Positions 26,856-35,594 of a stretch of DNA of 64,000 bases are shown one piece after another (the stretch's first letter is position 1; every line of letters starts with the position of its first letter). The stretch covers positions 208,223 to 272,222 of the forward strand of contig NZ_VLLA01000010.1 of assembly GCF_007830635.1 (NCBI RefSeq). Reading direction: 5' to 3'. The position numbers and the translations under genes were made by a program. The notes below the pieces were generated by a model. It was given only the letters and a program-made list of their open reading frames with translations. It was not told the DNA's origin and did not search any database. Source of the stretch: Bradyrhizobium huanghuaihaiense. GTDB taxonomy: Bacteria; Pseudomonadota; Alphaproteobacteria; Rhizobiales; Xanthobacteraceae.

Positions 26856-27170
26856 ATGCCTGCGATAGTCTCGACGATCATCCTTTCTGCTGCCATCAAG
26901 GGGTCCGGGATCGCATCTCGGCTGCTTGCCGGCGCTTGCGAGAGGTTCTCGGGCTACCTCGGCCGGCGGACCGCCATTGCCTGCCTTCACGATCTCGACG
27001 ACCGCGCACTGCGGGACATCGGCATCCGCCGTTTTCAGATCGAGGCCGCTGTCGACGGTCTCATCACAGTCTCTGCTCAAGCGGACGAAGAGGTGGTGAC
27101 CCCCGCGGCGGTAACGATTTCACGCGAGCGTCGGCGCGCGCCAACCTTGGAGTCGGCGCCATGGAGCTGA
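26856..27170 (+). CDS. DUF1127-domain small protein
   Basis: A 104-aa protein from ATG 26856 (GGAGA upstream). The middle holds the DUF1127 pattern, with LHDLDDRALRDIGIRR as its key block, which is Arg-rich and in some alphaproteobacteria has been linked to RNA or phosphate metabolism. The C-terminus overlaps the start of the downstream permease gene by 10 bases, so the two are probably co-expressed. Confidence 0.8.
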   Translation: MPAIVSTIILSAAIKGSGIASRLLAGACERFSGYLGRRTAIACLHDLDDRALRDIGIRRFQIEAAVDGLITVSAQADEEVVTPAAVTISRERRRAPTLESAPWS

Positions 27171-27919
27171 CAGTCGCCACGATACTGGTTACCTTTGCCG
27201 GCGTATTCCTGATCTGTTTCATGAAGGGCGCGTTTGGCGGCGGATTCTCGATTGTGGGCATTCCGCTATTGTCGCTCGTGATGGATCCGGTCACCGCCGG
27301 CGGCCTTCTCGCGCCATTGTTCATCGCGATGGACTTGTTCGCCCTTCGCTACTGGAAGCCTTCGACCTGGTCGAAGCCGGATCTTCTGCTGCTGTTGCCG
27401 GGTCTCGTGACCGGCATTGGATTCGGGTATCTGCTGTTCCGTTTCCTGGACCACCGCGCAATCGCGATCGCGATGGCCGCGACCACGTTGATCTTCGTGG
27501 CACTGTGGCTTGCTGCAGGCGCGGAAGTGATAACTCGTCCACGTTCAACGCCGAAGGCGATCACCGCCGGTCTCGCCTCGGGAGTCACGACAATGGTAGC
27601 GCATTCGGGCGGACCGCCGCTCGCGATGTATCTGCTTCCGCTCGGGCTCAGCAAGGAGATCTATGCAGGAACAACCAGTCTGTTCTTCACTGTCGGCAAC
27701 GCGACCAAGGCCGTGCCTTGGCTCTTGCTGGTGAAGCCGACGGGAAACGTCTGGACGTTGATGGCGCTTTGCCTGCTCGCCATTCCCGCTGGCGTATGGG
27801 CGGGTTGGCGGCTCCACGGGAGCCTGAACCAGCGCCAGATCTATCGGGTTTGCTACGGATTGCTGGTCGTGACGGCGCTGAAGCTACTGTGGGATGGGGT
27901 CTCCGGCTATCTCGTGTGA
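27161..27919 (+). CDS. TSUP (TauE/SafE) family membrane permease
   Basis: A 252-aa protein with about eight hydrophobic segments in two related halves. The family motifs FMKGAFGGGFSIVGIPLLSL and MVAHSGGPPLAMYLLPLGLS are each in the first part of a half. TSUP proteins export or import small anions such as sulfite or sulfonates. The ATG lies inside the end of the DUF1127 gene. The substrate is unknown. Confidence 0.88.
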   Translation: MELTVATILVTFAGVFLICFMKGAFGGGFSIVGIPLLSLVMDPVTAGGLLAPLFIAMDLFALRYWKPSTWSKPDLLLLLPGLVTGIGFGYLLFRFLDHRAIAIAMAATTLIFVALWLAAGAEVITRPRSTPKAITAGLASGVTTMVAHSGGPPLAMYLLPLGLSKEIYAGTTSLFFTVGNATKAVPWLLLVKPTGNVWTLMALCLLAIPAGVWAGWRLHGSLNQRQIYRVCYGLLVVTALKLLWDGVSGYLV

Positions 27920-28042
27920 GCCGATTGTTGGCGATGTGCGAGACTCGCAAACCCTAACAGCCTCTAACAACCGATAACGAGCAAATTGCGCCGCCTATGC
28001 CAAGTTAGTCTTGCACAATGTTGATGCGATCCTGGAGCGCCC

Positions 28043-29005
28043 ATGGAGTTGCAAGCGAAACAGCCGACCGTCGAAGCCCGCCATGAGACGTGGCCGCCTC
28101 GTAGCGTCCGAAAGCCGGTTTGTGCGACCTTGCTTCTATCTTCGGCGGATCGCCCCTGGTCCGGCCTGTCGGCCGACTTATGTACTGCTAGAAAAGGCGA
28201 GATCCCATGGAGAACTCCACAATCAGATATCAGGATCTGCGTCGCTGTCCGTAGCGCCAAAACGATTGTCACGCGGAAGGCGCCAGGCATCGAGAGTCAA
28301 TTGGTCGCTGAGCAGGGCACGGTTTGGCTTTCGCCTCCTGGCATGCAGGAGGGTTCGATCGATTTCGCTCAGAACATACCGGAATTGCTTCATATCCATC
28401 TTCCACTCAGCCACTTCTCGTCGAGCGAATTCGACAACGACACCGGCAATTGCGCGATCGACGCGCTAGGCTACGAAGAAGCTTACGAAGACCCGCTGCT
28501 TGCCGAGATCGGATATGCAGTCGCCTCCGAACTGAAGGCCGAGACTTCCGCCGGCGGACTGCTCGTCGAATCCCTCGCATCCAGTCTGGCGGCGAGGCTG
28601 CTTCAGAAGCGCACCAGCGCGCCACGCACTCAGCTTCTTCCCTGCCGTACACATCAGGGGCTCGATCAGCGCAGGCTCTCCCGCGTGCTGGACTATATTG
28701 ATACAAACCTGGAAGGCGATCTCAGCCTTGAATGCATGGCAATGATCGCGTGCCTGAGCAAATACCATTTTGCGCGCGCCTTTCGACAGGCCGTCGGAGA
28801 TTCTCCCCACCGCTACGTCAGTGCCAGGCGCCTCGAACGCGCGAAGGCCTTGCTGATCCGTAGCGACCGCCCCCTGGTGGACATCGCGCTTTCGCTCAAC
28901 TTTTCCAGCCAGGCCAATTTTACGCGGGCCTTCAAGCAGGCGACGGGACACGCGCCCGGTCGATATCGTCAAGCAGCCGGATACGTCCACCCGAGCCCTC
29001 TCTGA
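28043..29005 (+). CDS. AraC family transcriptional regulator, paralogue of 22517-23491
   Basis: A 320-aa regulator with the same unusual N-terminal sequences as the minus-strand AraC gene (EIPWRTPQSDIRIC, GTVWLSPPGMQEGSIDF) and the same C-terminal double helix-turn-helix (LSKYHFARAFRQAVGDSPHRY, LVDIALSLNFSSQANFTRAF). The pair lie in opposite orientation about 4.5 kb apart and bracket the MaoC/LysR/TSUP region. The target is unknown. Confidence 0.9.
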   Translation: MELQAKQPTVEARHETWPPRSVRKPVCATLLLSSADRPWSGLSADLCTARKGEIPWRTPQSDIRICVAVRSAKTIVTRKAPGIESQLVAEQGTVWLSPPGMQEGSIDFAQNIPELLHIHLPLSHFSSSEFDNDTGNCAIDALGYEEAYEDPLLAEIGYAVASELKAETSAGGLLVESLASSLAARLLQKRTSAPRTQLLPCRTHQGLDQRRLSRVLDYIDTNLEGDLSLECMAMIACLSKYHFARAFRQAVGDSPHRYVSARRLERAKALLIRSDRPLVDIALSLNFSSQANFTRAFKQATGHAPGRYRQAAGYVHPSPL

Positions 29006-29164
29006 CGAATATCCCGCAATCGCTTCCGGCTTCGGCTTGAGATTGCATCTCACCGGCGCTTTGGCGGTCAGCAATAAAGGACAAGACGGCAGCACGCGAT
29101 GCAAAGCACGCGGGCCGTCATCCGACTATCTTCGCCGTGGTAAGTCGCTGAGAGACCGCTTGCC

Positions 29165-29566
29165 ATGCCGATACGTCAGTACTTTGTGTGGGTGGGAAGC
29201 GTCCTGCTCCTGTCGCTGTTTGCAGCCGATTGGTTGCTTCCAGCGCCCCCTGCTCATTCGCATTCCGCGATCGCTCCGAGTGAACGGGCGAATCTGCGCA
29301 TTCGTTCGGATCACAAATGGCCGGAACGGGTGGTGTTCGACACCGCGCATGCGGCGGTGCCGCTCGCTGCTGCGTCCGGGCCCGAGCCGAACGCCGTTCA
29401 CGACGACCTTCCCCTGACCGCGCAACGCAGTCCACGCGAAGCGTTCGCGGCGGTGGAGGAAGCTCCGGCCACCACTCCGACAGCAACAAATGAAAACGGA
29501 CCGGCAATCCGGGCAAAGCCGCGGCGGCCCAGAGCTCGTATGACCAGTGCAGCCAAAACCGATTGA
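29165..29566 (+). CDS. Exported or membrane-anchored Pro/Ala-rich hypothetical protein
   Basis: A 133-aa protein with one N-terminal hydrophobic helix (VWVGSVLLLSLFAADWLLP) and a long low-complexity, probably disordered tail rich in Ala/Pro/Arg. The ribosome site is weak. Short anchored proteins of this style are common in Bradyrhizobium; no function known. Confidence 0.6.
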   Translation: MPIRQYFVWVGSVLLLSLFAADWLLPAPPAHSHSAIAPSERANLRIRSDHKWPERVVFDTAHAAVPLAAASGPEPNAVHDDLPLTAQRSPREAFAAVEEAPATTPTATNENGPAIRAKPRRPRARMTSAAKTD

Positions 29567-29578
29567 TCGGGAGCTGAC

Positions 29579-29806
29579 ATGAAAGACGTTCTGTGCCTCG
29601 CCGTGTTCGCTGGCAAGATTCTATGCCTCTTGATGTTCGTGAACGTCGTGAAACCCGACGTCGTCGGCATTCTCCAGACGTCGGCGGCTCCTGTCGACTG
29701 CAGGGAACGTTCAGGACTGCGGGACTGCGCCTCGAACCTGTTTGCGACAGCTTCGCTAGCCGACGCGAAGTCATGCATCGCACATAGAAACATCGCTCAC
29801 TGCTGA
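29579..29806 (+). CDS. Small Cys-containing exported protein, hypothetical
   Basis: A 75-aa protein with a GGGAG ribosome site. It has an N-terminal hydrophobic segment (LCLAVFAGKILCLLMFVNVV), then a short outside region with four cysteines, which could form disulfides. It sits 12 bp after the previous gene and 29 bp before the efflux operon, so it may share a transcript. Confidence 0.55.
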   Translation: MKDVLCLAVFAGKILCLLMFVNVVKPDVVGILQTSAAPVDCRERSGLRDCASNLFATASLADAKSCIAHRNIAHC

Positions 29807-29835
29807 AGCAACCGTCCGCCGACGCCACGATCGCC

Positions 29836-31890
29836 ATGACCAAAATTGCCTCATTCCGTGACCGACACGCCGCCCTCATCTTCGCGCTGCGGACCTTTGC
29901 GGCGGCGATGCTGGCGTTCTCGATCGCGCTGCTGCTGGACATGCCGCGTCCCTATTGGGCCATGGCGTCGGTCTATATCACCTCGAACCTGTTCACGGGG
30001 GCGACCACCTCCAAGGCCGTCTACCGCATTCTGGGCACGCTGATTGGCGGGGCAGGAACGATCGTGCTGATCCCGAACCTCGTCAATGCGCCGGAGCTGC
30101 TCAGCCTCTGCATCGCGCTGTGGGTCGGCATCTTTCTATATCTCTCGCTGATCGACGGCACGCCGCGCAGCTACGTCTTCCTGCTGGCCGGCTATACCGT
30201 GGCCCTGCTCGGATTTCCCATCGTCTCGACGCCCCAATCGGCCTTCGACATCGTGGTTTCCCGCGTGCAGGAGATCGTGCTCGGAATCGTCTGCGCGAGC
30301 GTCGTCGCGATGCTCGTGCTGCCGCGCAGCGTGGCCTCCGCAGTCACCGCACAAACCGACGCATGGCTCGCCGGCGCGCGCCGGCTCGCCGCGGGCATCC
30401 TGACGGGCCGCGGCATCGGTCAGGAGCGTGACAGCGAACGCATGCGTCTTGCCGCTGCGGCCTCCGAAATCGACCAGCTTGGGCGCCATCTCGGCTATGA
30501 GGCGACCGCTTCTGCAAATACCGGGCGAGCGCTGCAGCGCCTCCGGCAGCATATGCTATCGCTGCTTCCGCTGCTCGGATCGATCGAAGACCGCAAGCTG
30601 CCTCTCAACTGGCATGAGGAGGCTGCTGCGCGCGTTGCCTGCATCTGCACAAAGACAGCGGCATGGCTCGACGCGGGCGGGCGCGATGGACAGCAAGCAA
30701 GCGCGTTGCGCACAGCACTCGATGAAATACGACCGGAGCTGGGCGTAGATCCCGACTGGACCGACATTGCGATCTCTGGTCTCGTGGTCCGGCTTCGTAA
30801 CCTTGTCGACGTCATGCAGGATTGCCAGCTCCTGCGCGAGGCCATCTCCGAGGGGCGCAATCCCGAATCGCTTCCACTCGCCTTCTCTCCTGGCGGATTG
30901 GCTGTTGTCATCCCGCATCGCGACCACTGGTCTGCGCTCCTGGCGGCCGGCTCCGTGGCCCTTGCGGTGCTTTGCTGCAGTTGCTTCTCCATTGCCACCG
31001 GCTGGTCGGACGGGGTTGCTGCTCCGCTCTTCGCCGCCGTCGTCGGCAGCTTTCTGGCGGGTGTGGACGATCCGCTTCCGGCGTTCCGCAATTTCTACGG
31101 AGTGTTCGTCGTCGTTATCGCCGTCCATGGCATCTACCTGTTTGGCGTGTTGCCACGGATTACGACTCTCGAGGTGCTCGTCGTCGCATTGATGCCGACT
31201 TTCCTGCTGTTCGGCTGGATGGCTGCGCGGCCCGCGACCGCACGCCTCGGCTCCATACTTGCCATCTATCTCTCGGTGCAACTGGCGTTGACCGAGACCT
31301 ATTCGGCCGACTTTACCTCCTATGCCAACTCCAGCATTGCGCTGATGCTGGGCGTGGCGCTGACCGGCGTGACCTGCGGCATCGTTCGCCTGGTCGGGGC
31401 TGACTGGATCGCTAACCGATTGCTGCGAAGCAATTGGACCACGCTTGCATCGGTCGCCGAGCGCACGTCGGATCAAGGTCCCTTTGCACTTGCCAGTCTC
31501 ATGCAGCATCGCCTCGCCCTGCTTGCTGCGCGTATCACCGTCGTTCCTGCCGATGCAAGGAGCGGCGCAGCCAATCTTCGCCAGCTGCGGACGGCGCTCA
31601 ACATTGTCGGCGTGAGGCGCGCGAGCTTGGGCCTGTCACGCTGCACAAGAGCGGCAGTCGAAGCCTTTTTCGCCCGCCTTGCCCCGATTTGCAGGACCCA
31701 TACGGCCGGGCCGCTTCCAGATGGCCTAATCGGACAGCTCGATAGCACCATCGCATTGACGTTGCAGGAACCCTTGAGCGAAGCCCGCGATAACGTCCTG
31801 ATCGGTCTCACAGGCGTTCGTTCCGGGCTGTTTCCGGAGTCGCCGGCCTATCAACCGCAGCAAATCGAACCTGGGACGATCGCCGCATGA
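29836..31890 (+). CDS. FUSC/AaeB-like aromatic acid efflux membrane protein
   Basis: A 684-aa protein in two halves, each a block of about five membrane helices followed by a cytoplasmic region. This is the FUSC/YccS layout of AaeB, the E. coli p-hydroxybenzoate exporter. Visible block: MPRPYWAMASVYITSNLFTG near the N-terminus. A 4-base overlap joins it to the DUF1656 gene. The assignment to aromatic or weak-acid export rests on the AaeX-AaeA-type partners that follow. Confidence 0.88.
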   Translation: MTKIASFRDRHAALIFALRTFAAAMLAFSIALLLDMPRPYWAMASVYITSNLFTGATTSKAVYRILGTLIGGAGTIVLIPNLVNAPELLSLCIALWVGIFLYLSLIDGTPRSYVFLLAGYTVALLGFPIVSTPQSAFDIVVSRVQEIVLGIVCASVVAMLVLPRSVASAVTAQTDAWLAGARRLAAGILTGRGIGQERDSERMRLAAAASEIDQLGRHLGYEATASANTGRALQRLRQHMLSLLPLLGSIEDRKLPLNWHEEAAARVACICTKTAAWLDAGGRDGQQASALRTALDEIRPELGVDPDWTDIAISGLVVRLRNLVDVMQDCQLLREAISEGRNPESLPLAFSPGGLAVVIPHRDHWSALLAAGSVALAVLCCSCFSIATGWSDGVAAPLFAAVVGSFLAGVDDPLPAFRNFYGVFVVVIAVHGIYLFGVLPRITTLEVLVVALMPTFLLFGWMAARPATARLGSILAIYLSVQLALTETYSADFTSYANSSIALMLGVALTGVTCGIVRLVGADWIANRLLRSNWTTLASVAERTSDQGPFALASLMQHRLALLAARITVVPADARSGAANLRQLRTALNIVGVRRASLGLSRCTRAAVEAFFARLAPICRTHTAGPLPDGLIGQLDSTIALTLQEPLSEARDNVLIGLTGVRSGLFPESPAYQPQQIEPGTIAA

Positions 31891-32096
31891 AATACCAACT
31901 TGACCTTTTCGGCGTGCTCGTTCCGACGCTCCTGCTCTGGAGCGTGGTTGCCTACGTGCTGGCGCGCGTCGTCAGCAAGCTGATTGCTCGTATCGGCCTC
32001 TATCGATGGATCTGGCATCCCGCACTCTTCGATTTCGCGCTTTTCATCTGCCTGGTCACCGGCCTCGTCTTAGGCTCCACGGAGTTATTCTCATGA
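31887..32096 (+). CDS. DUF1656 (AaeX-like) small membrane protein
   Basis: A 69-aa protein with two membrane helices (about 8-28 and 45-64) and the family feel of AaeX: a YQLDLFGVLVPTLLLWSVVA start and an IWHPALFDFALFI second helix. It overlaps its neighbours by 4 bases on both sides. In aae-type systems this protein always accompanies the FUSC pump; its job is not established. Confidence 0.88.
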   Translation: MKYQLDLFGVLVPTLLLWSVVAYVLARVVSKLIARIGLYRWIWHPALFDFALFICLVTGLVLGSTELFS

Positions 32097-32536
32097 CAGC
32101 ACCCGTTTCGCTCCAGAAAGCCATATGGCGCGGGTTCACGATGAAGTGCCCGAACTGCGGCCAGGGCCGTCTGTTCGGCCGCTTCCTCAAGGTAGTCGGC
32201 AACTGCGAGGTTTGCGGCGAAGATTACACGCCGCAACGCGCCGACGACCTTCCGGCCTATCTTGTGATCGCGATCGTCGGCCACCTCGTCGTGCCTGGGC
32301 TTCTAGCCGTCGAGATGACCTATTCACCTCCGGCCTGGCTTCAATTGCTGATCTGGCTCCCGGTCACCGGGCTTTCCGCATTCTTTCTGCTGCAGCCCGT
32401 GAAGGGGACAATTGTCGGCCTGCAATGGCAGACCGGCATGCACGGCTTCGAGGCCGCCAGACGCCGCCGGGATCGAGAAGTCCCTGATGGCGTCACGCCC
32501 GTTTCTCACCTCGCCTCCAAGGAGTTGGTGTCATGA
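32093..32536 (+). CDS. DUF983 zinc-ribbon membrane protein
   Basis: A 147-aa protein. The N-terminal zinc-ribbon-like block has two CxxC motifs (CPNCGQGRLF, CEVCGEDYTP). Two membrane helices follow near residues 63-84 and 91-110. DUF983 proteins are usually found near cytochrome oxidase assembly or as orphans. Here the gene is locked by 4-base overlaps between the DUF1656 and adaptor genes of an efflux operon, an unusual place that implies shared expression. Confidence 0.88.
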   Translation: MTAPVSLQKAIWRGFTMKCPNCGQGRLFGRFLKVVGNCEVCGEDYTPQRADDLPAYLVIAIVGHLVVPGLLAVEMTYSPPAWLQLLIWLPVTGLSAFFLLQPVKGTIVGLQWQTGMHGFEAARRRRDREVPDGVTPVSHLASKELVS

Positions 32537-33507
32537 AAGCCGTTGTGAATTTGCTGCGTCCTTTTGCGCTGACCGGTCTCATCGTGCTGGTCGCGCTTTG
32601 GGCCGGTTACAAGCTGTGGGATTACTACTTTGATGCGCCCTGGACCCGTGACGGACATGTGCGGGCCGACGTGGTGCCCGTGGCTCCCGATGTTTCCGGC
32701 TTTGTGAGCGAGGTTTTGGTTCGGGACAATCAGCAAGTACAAAAGGGCGACGTGCTCTTCCGGATCGACCGGGCGCGCTATGAAATCGCGCTCAAGCAGG
32801 CAGAGGCGGTACAGGAAGGCAAGCGCGCCACGCTCGACAATGCCAATGCTGATCTGAAGCGCTACAGTGCGCTGACACCCGGCGTCGTGGTTTCCACGCA
32901 GCGGATGGACCAAGTCGTCGCCATCCAGGGCTCGGCCCGGGCGGCCTATGACCAGGCCGTCGCGGATGTTGCGCTTGCGAAGCTCAACATCGAACGCAGC
33001 GAGGTGCGGGCCTCGGTCAGCGGCATTGTCACCAACAACGAGCTGCGGCCGGGCGCCTACCTCACCCCCGGAAAGGGCGTGATGGCGCTGCTCGATACCG
33101 ACACCCTGCACGTCCAGGGCTACTTCGAGGAAACCAAGCTGCAGCGCATCCATGTCGGCGATCCCGTCAACGTGCGGCTGATGGGAAGCAGCCGTGCCTT
33201 GCTGGGCAAGGTCGAGAGCGTTGCAGCCGGTATCGAGGACCGCGATCGCAGCAACGGCTCAACCCTTCTTGCCAACGTCAACCCAACCTTCAACTGGGTC
33301 CGCCTGGCGCAACGCGTCCCGGTCCGGATCGCGCTGGACGGCACCGAGCGAAACGAACTCGTTGCGGGCGCCACCGCGACGGTCGAGGTACTCGGCTCCG
33401 GATCACGCAGCTATGCGACCGAAGCCAAAAATGCACGCAGGACGGCACAGCCCTCCAGCTGCCACATGGCGCGAACTGCGATCGCGGTCGTACCCTCGTG
33501 CGGCTGA
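32533..33507 (+). CDS. HlyD/AaeA-like efflux adaptor
   Basis: A 324-aa adaptor with an N-terminal membrane anchor, a lipoyl half (DGHVRADVVPVAPDVSGFVS), a short helical hairpin, the returning lipoyl half (VRASVSGIVTNNELRPGAYL) and a beta-barrel. It completes the FUSC-DUF1656-adaptor export system. The last 40 residues (after VEVLGSGSRSYATEAK) are Arg/Ala-rich and unlike typical AaeA, possibly an extension. Confidence 0.9.
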   Translation: MKAVVNLLRPFALTGLIVLVALWAGYKLWDYYFDAPWTRDGHVRADVVPVAPDVSGFVSEVLVRDNQQVQKGDVLFRIDRARYEIALKQAEAVQEGKRATLDNANADLKRYSALTPGVVVSTQRMDQVVAIQGSARAAYDQAVADVALAKLNIERSEVRASVSGIVTNNELRPGAYLTPGKGVMALLDTDTLHVQGYFEETKLQRIHVGDPVNVRLMGSSRALLGKVESVAAGIEDRDRSNGSTLLANVNPTFNWVRLAQRVPVRIALDGTERNELVAGATATVEVLGSGSRSYATEAKNARRTAQPSSCHMARTAIAVVPSCG

Positions 33508-33534
33508 AAGCTGATCAGATAAAGGTCTATCAAG

Positions 33535-33645
33535 ATGTTGGTAGCGTTTCTGGCAATGCTGAGCACGGGCATCTTCGCGGCCCATATTCTCGAAGCGCTG
33601 CACACGGGCCTGTCGGCGCACACACGCCGAAATCGAACGCGATAA
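33535..33645 (+). CDS. 36-aa single-helix membrane protein
   Basis: Starts MLVAFLAMLSTGIFAAHILE and ends in a strongly basic tail (TRRNRTR). An AAAGG site precedes the ATG. One hydrophobic helix followed by basic residues suggests a small inner-membrane protein. It lies just after the efflux operon. Confidence 0.5.
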   Translation: MLVAFLAMLSTGIFAAHILEALHTGLSAHTRRNRTR

Positions 33646-33983
33646 CCCACCGAGGTAACCTCTGATGCGCACTCGCCGGACCAGCTATCGATCCTGGTTG
33701 TCGCTCGGCGCCGGCACCGCCCTAACCGCCACTCAATCGCTTCGCAGGCTCTGCAACCTCAGCTTCCGGAGGCGCGACCGCGAACACCACGGAGTGTCCG
33801 CTTTGCTCGCTCGAATATCCTATTCTACGACGAAGGCGTCATCGGGCTGTGCGGTCGGGTCTAGGAGCTGTATCGACGGGTGAAGCCACAACAAGAACGA
33901 GCCAGTCGCTCAGCAGTCCGGCGGTGCGAGGCTCGACCACGGGAACGTCGCACGAGATACGCTCTGTGCTCACGGCCGGAACG
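33646..33983. other. Intergenic stretch without a recognised gene
   Basis: About 340 bp between the small membrane protein and the tRNA terminator. Frames here are short and low quality. It is most likely chromosomal spacer on the host side of the island boundary. Confidence 0.5.
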
Positions 33984-34004
33984 AAAAACCCTGCATCAGC
34001 AGGG
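33984..34004 (-). terminator. Intrinsic terminator of the tRNA-Lys gene
   Basis: Read on the minus strand: CCCTGC, loop TGAT, GCAGGG, then TTTTT. It starts only nine bases past the tRNA CCA end. It is the natural terminator of the tRNA gene and marks the host side of the integration site. Confidence 0.85.
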
Positions 34005-34012
34005 CTTTGGAA

Positions 34013-34058
34013 TGGTGGGCGCACCAGGGCTCGAACCTGGGACCCGCTGATTAAGAGT
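34013..34058 (-). repeat. attR-type 3' fragment of tRNA-Lys(CTT)
   Basis: On the minus strand these 46 nt contain the CTT anticodon region, the 3' anticodon arm, the variable loop, the T arm (GGTTCGAGCC), the acceptor strand TGCGCCC and an encoded ACCA. The 5' half of a tRNA does not follow: the next bases cannot form the matching anticodon, D or acceptor strands. A tRNA 3' fragment next to a tyrosine integrase is the classic remnant of site-specific island integration. Confidence 0.85.
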
Positions 34059-34235
34059 TCAAAACCGGCGCCTCTCTACGATTTCTGAATCTGCGCTACA
34101 CTACGGTGAGGTCGAAGAAGACCTTTTATTTATAGGGACTTGTCGCATAGCTTCGCAGTCCGGCGAACGCAGACCTTCAAACACCTCGGCTCGCCAAAAC
34201 CGTTTGAAAACCGTTTTAACAGTTCACGTCCCCCC

Positions 34236-35594
34236 ATGACCGATATTCGCATTGCTCTCAGCGACAAGGCTATCGCTCAGCTACCGTCTCCTGAAGATGG
34301 CTGGTATCTGGCTCGCGACACCGAGCTGAAAGGCTTCTTCGTGGTCGTGGGGAAGCGGAAAAGGACCTTCACCGTTCAAGGTGATCTTAGGCAACGAGGA
34401 AAGCGGGCCTCATCCATTAGAGTGTCTATTGGAGATGCCAGCGAGTTAACGACCCGAGCGGCCCGCTCGCTTGCCAAGGAATATCTTGCTCAAATCAGCA
34501 AGGGAAAGCACCCGAAAGCGAGGCAAGACGGAAACGCCGAACAGGGCAATACCAACCGGGATGAAGCTGTAGCGAGCGTTACCCTGAAGCAGGCTTGGCA
34601 ACGCTATCTGGAAGCCCACTTGATTCGAAAAGGCCGTAGCAAAAAAACGATAAGCGGCTATCGGGATCACGTCGAGCGTCTCTTTTCCGAATGGCTTGAC
34701 ACCCCTCTGCTCGACCTCGCGAACGATCCCGGTCGCGTCGCCGAAAAGCATGATGAGCTTTCCAAGGAGAACGGTCCCTACATGGCGAATGGCAGCATGC
34801 GGACGCTGCGGGCCATTTACAATCATGCTCGGAAGACCAATCGATCGCTGCCGCGCGACAACCCCGCAGATGCAGTCGATTGGAATCAGGAAGAGCGCAG
34901 GAACACCGGTATGGGGACCGGCGATTTGAAAGGATGGTTTCTCGAGCTAGCCAATCTAGACAACCCAATCCGGCGCGAATTCCATCTTTTCACATTGCTG
35001 TGTGGGTCTAGGCCCACCGCATTGCAGCAGGCTAAGCCCGAACACATCAATTTTCGGCGGCGAACGCTCCACATCCCGACGCCCAAGGGAGGCAGCAAGC
35101 GAGCGTTCGACATTCCACTGTCTCGGGAGATGATCCTGAGCCTCATTCGAGTGCTTCGTTTCGGCAGGCAAATACATCCGTCTCAGGCGCAAGAATGGTT
35201 GTTCCCAGCTGAGAGCGCCTCTGGACACCTGGCGGAAACAAAGGAAGATAGAGATATCTTGTCGAAATGGGGCAATGACCTTCGTCAGACATTTCGGACA
35301 ATTGCCGCCGCTGCTGGCGTTTCCGAATTCGACGCCAAGCTCCTTATGAACCATTCGATCCCTGGTGTGAATGCAGGCTATGTCACTCGACACAAGCTGG
35401 TTGAAGACCACCTGCGCAGCCAGCAGCAAGCTATTAGTACGGCTGCGTTTTCTGGTCTCGGTAAGTCGCTCGTAGGACAAGGGCCGTTGTCAGATTGGCT
35501 CGGTCACGCGGCAAGCCGACGAGTCGTCAGCCTTTTCCAATTGAAGCCAGCGCCCCTCAGCGAGGAGGAGGAAAGAATTCGGCAAGCAGCCTGA
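34236..35594 (+). CDS. Tyrosine recombinase / island integrase
   Basis: A 452-aa integrase; ATG 34236 fits the usual N-terminal arm-binding (DUF4102-like) start, though no ribosome site is clear and the frame is open upstream. Catalytic residues: R259 (CGSRPTALQ), R350 in NDLRQTFRT, H373 (LMNHSIPG) and the nucleophile Y382 (GYVTRH). The first position of the HxxR box is Asn347 instead of His. It lies about 180 bp from the tRNA fragment and faces into the island. Confidence 0.9.
   Translation: MTDIRIALSDKAIAQLPSPEDGWYLARDTELKGFFVVVGKRKRTFTVQGDLRQRGKRASSIRVSIGDASELTTRAARSLAKEYLAQISKGKHPKARQDGNAEQGNTNRDEAVASVTLKQAWQRYLEAHLIRKGRSKKTISGYRDHVERLFSEWLDTPLLDLANDPGRVAEKHDELSKENGPYMANGSMRTLRAIYNHARKTNRSLPRDNPADAVDWNQEERRNTGMGTGDLKGWFLELANLDNPIRREFHLFTLLCGSRPTALQQAKPEHINFRRRTLHIPTPKGGSKRAFDIPLSREMILSLIRVLRFGRQIHPSQAQEWLFPAESASGHLAETKEDRDILSKWGNDLRQTFRTIAAAAGVSEFDAKLLMNHSIPGVNAGYVTRHKLVEDHLRSQQQAISTAAFSGLGKSLVGQGPLSDWLGHAASRRVVSLFQLKPAPLSEEEERIRQAA

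Noticed and set aside
34059..34110. Possibility that the tRNA-Lys next to the integrase is complete
   Set aside because: The bases to the right cannot pair as a 5' anticodon strand or acceptor strand, so only the 3' fragment is supported.
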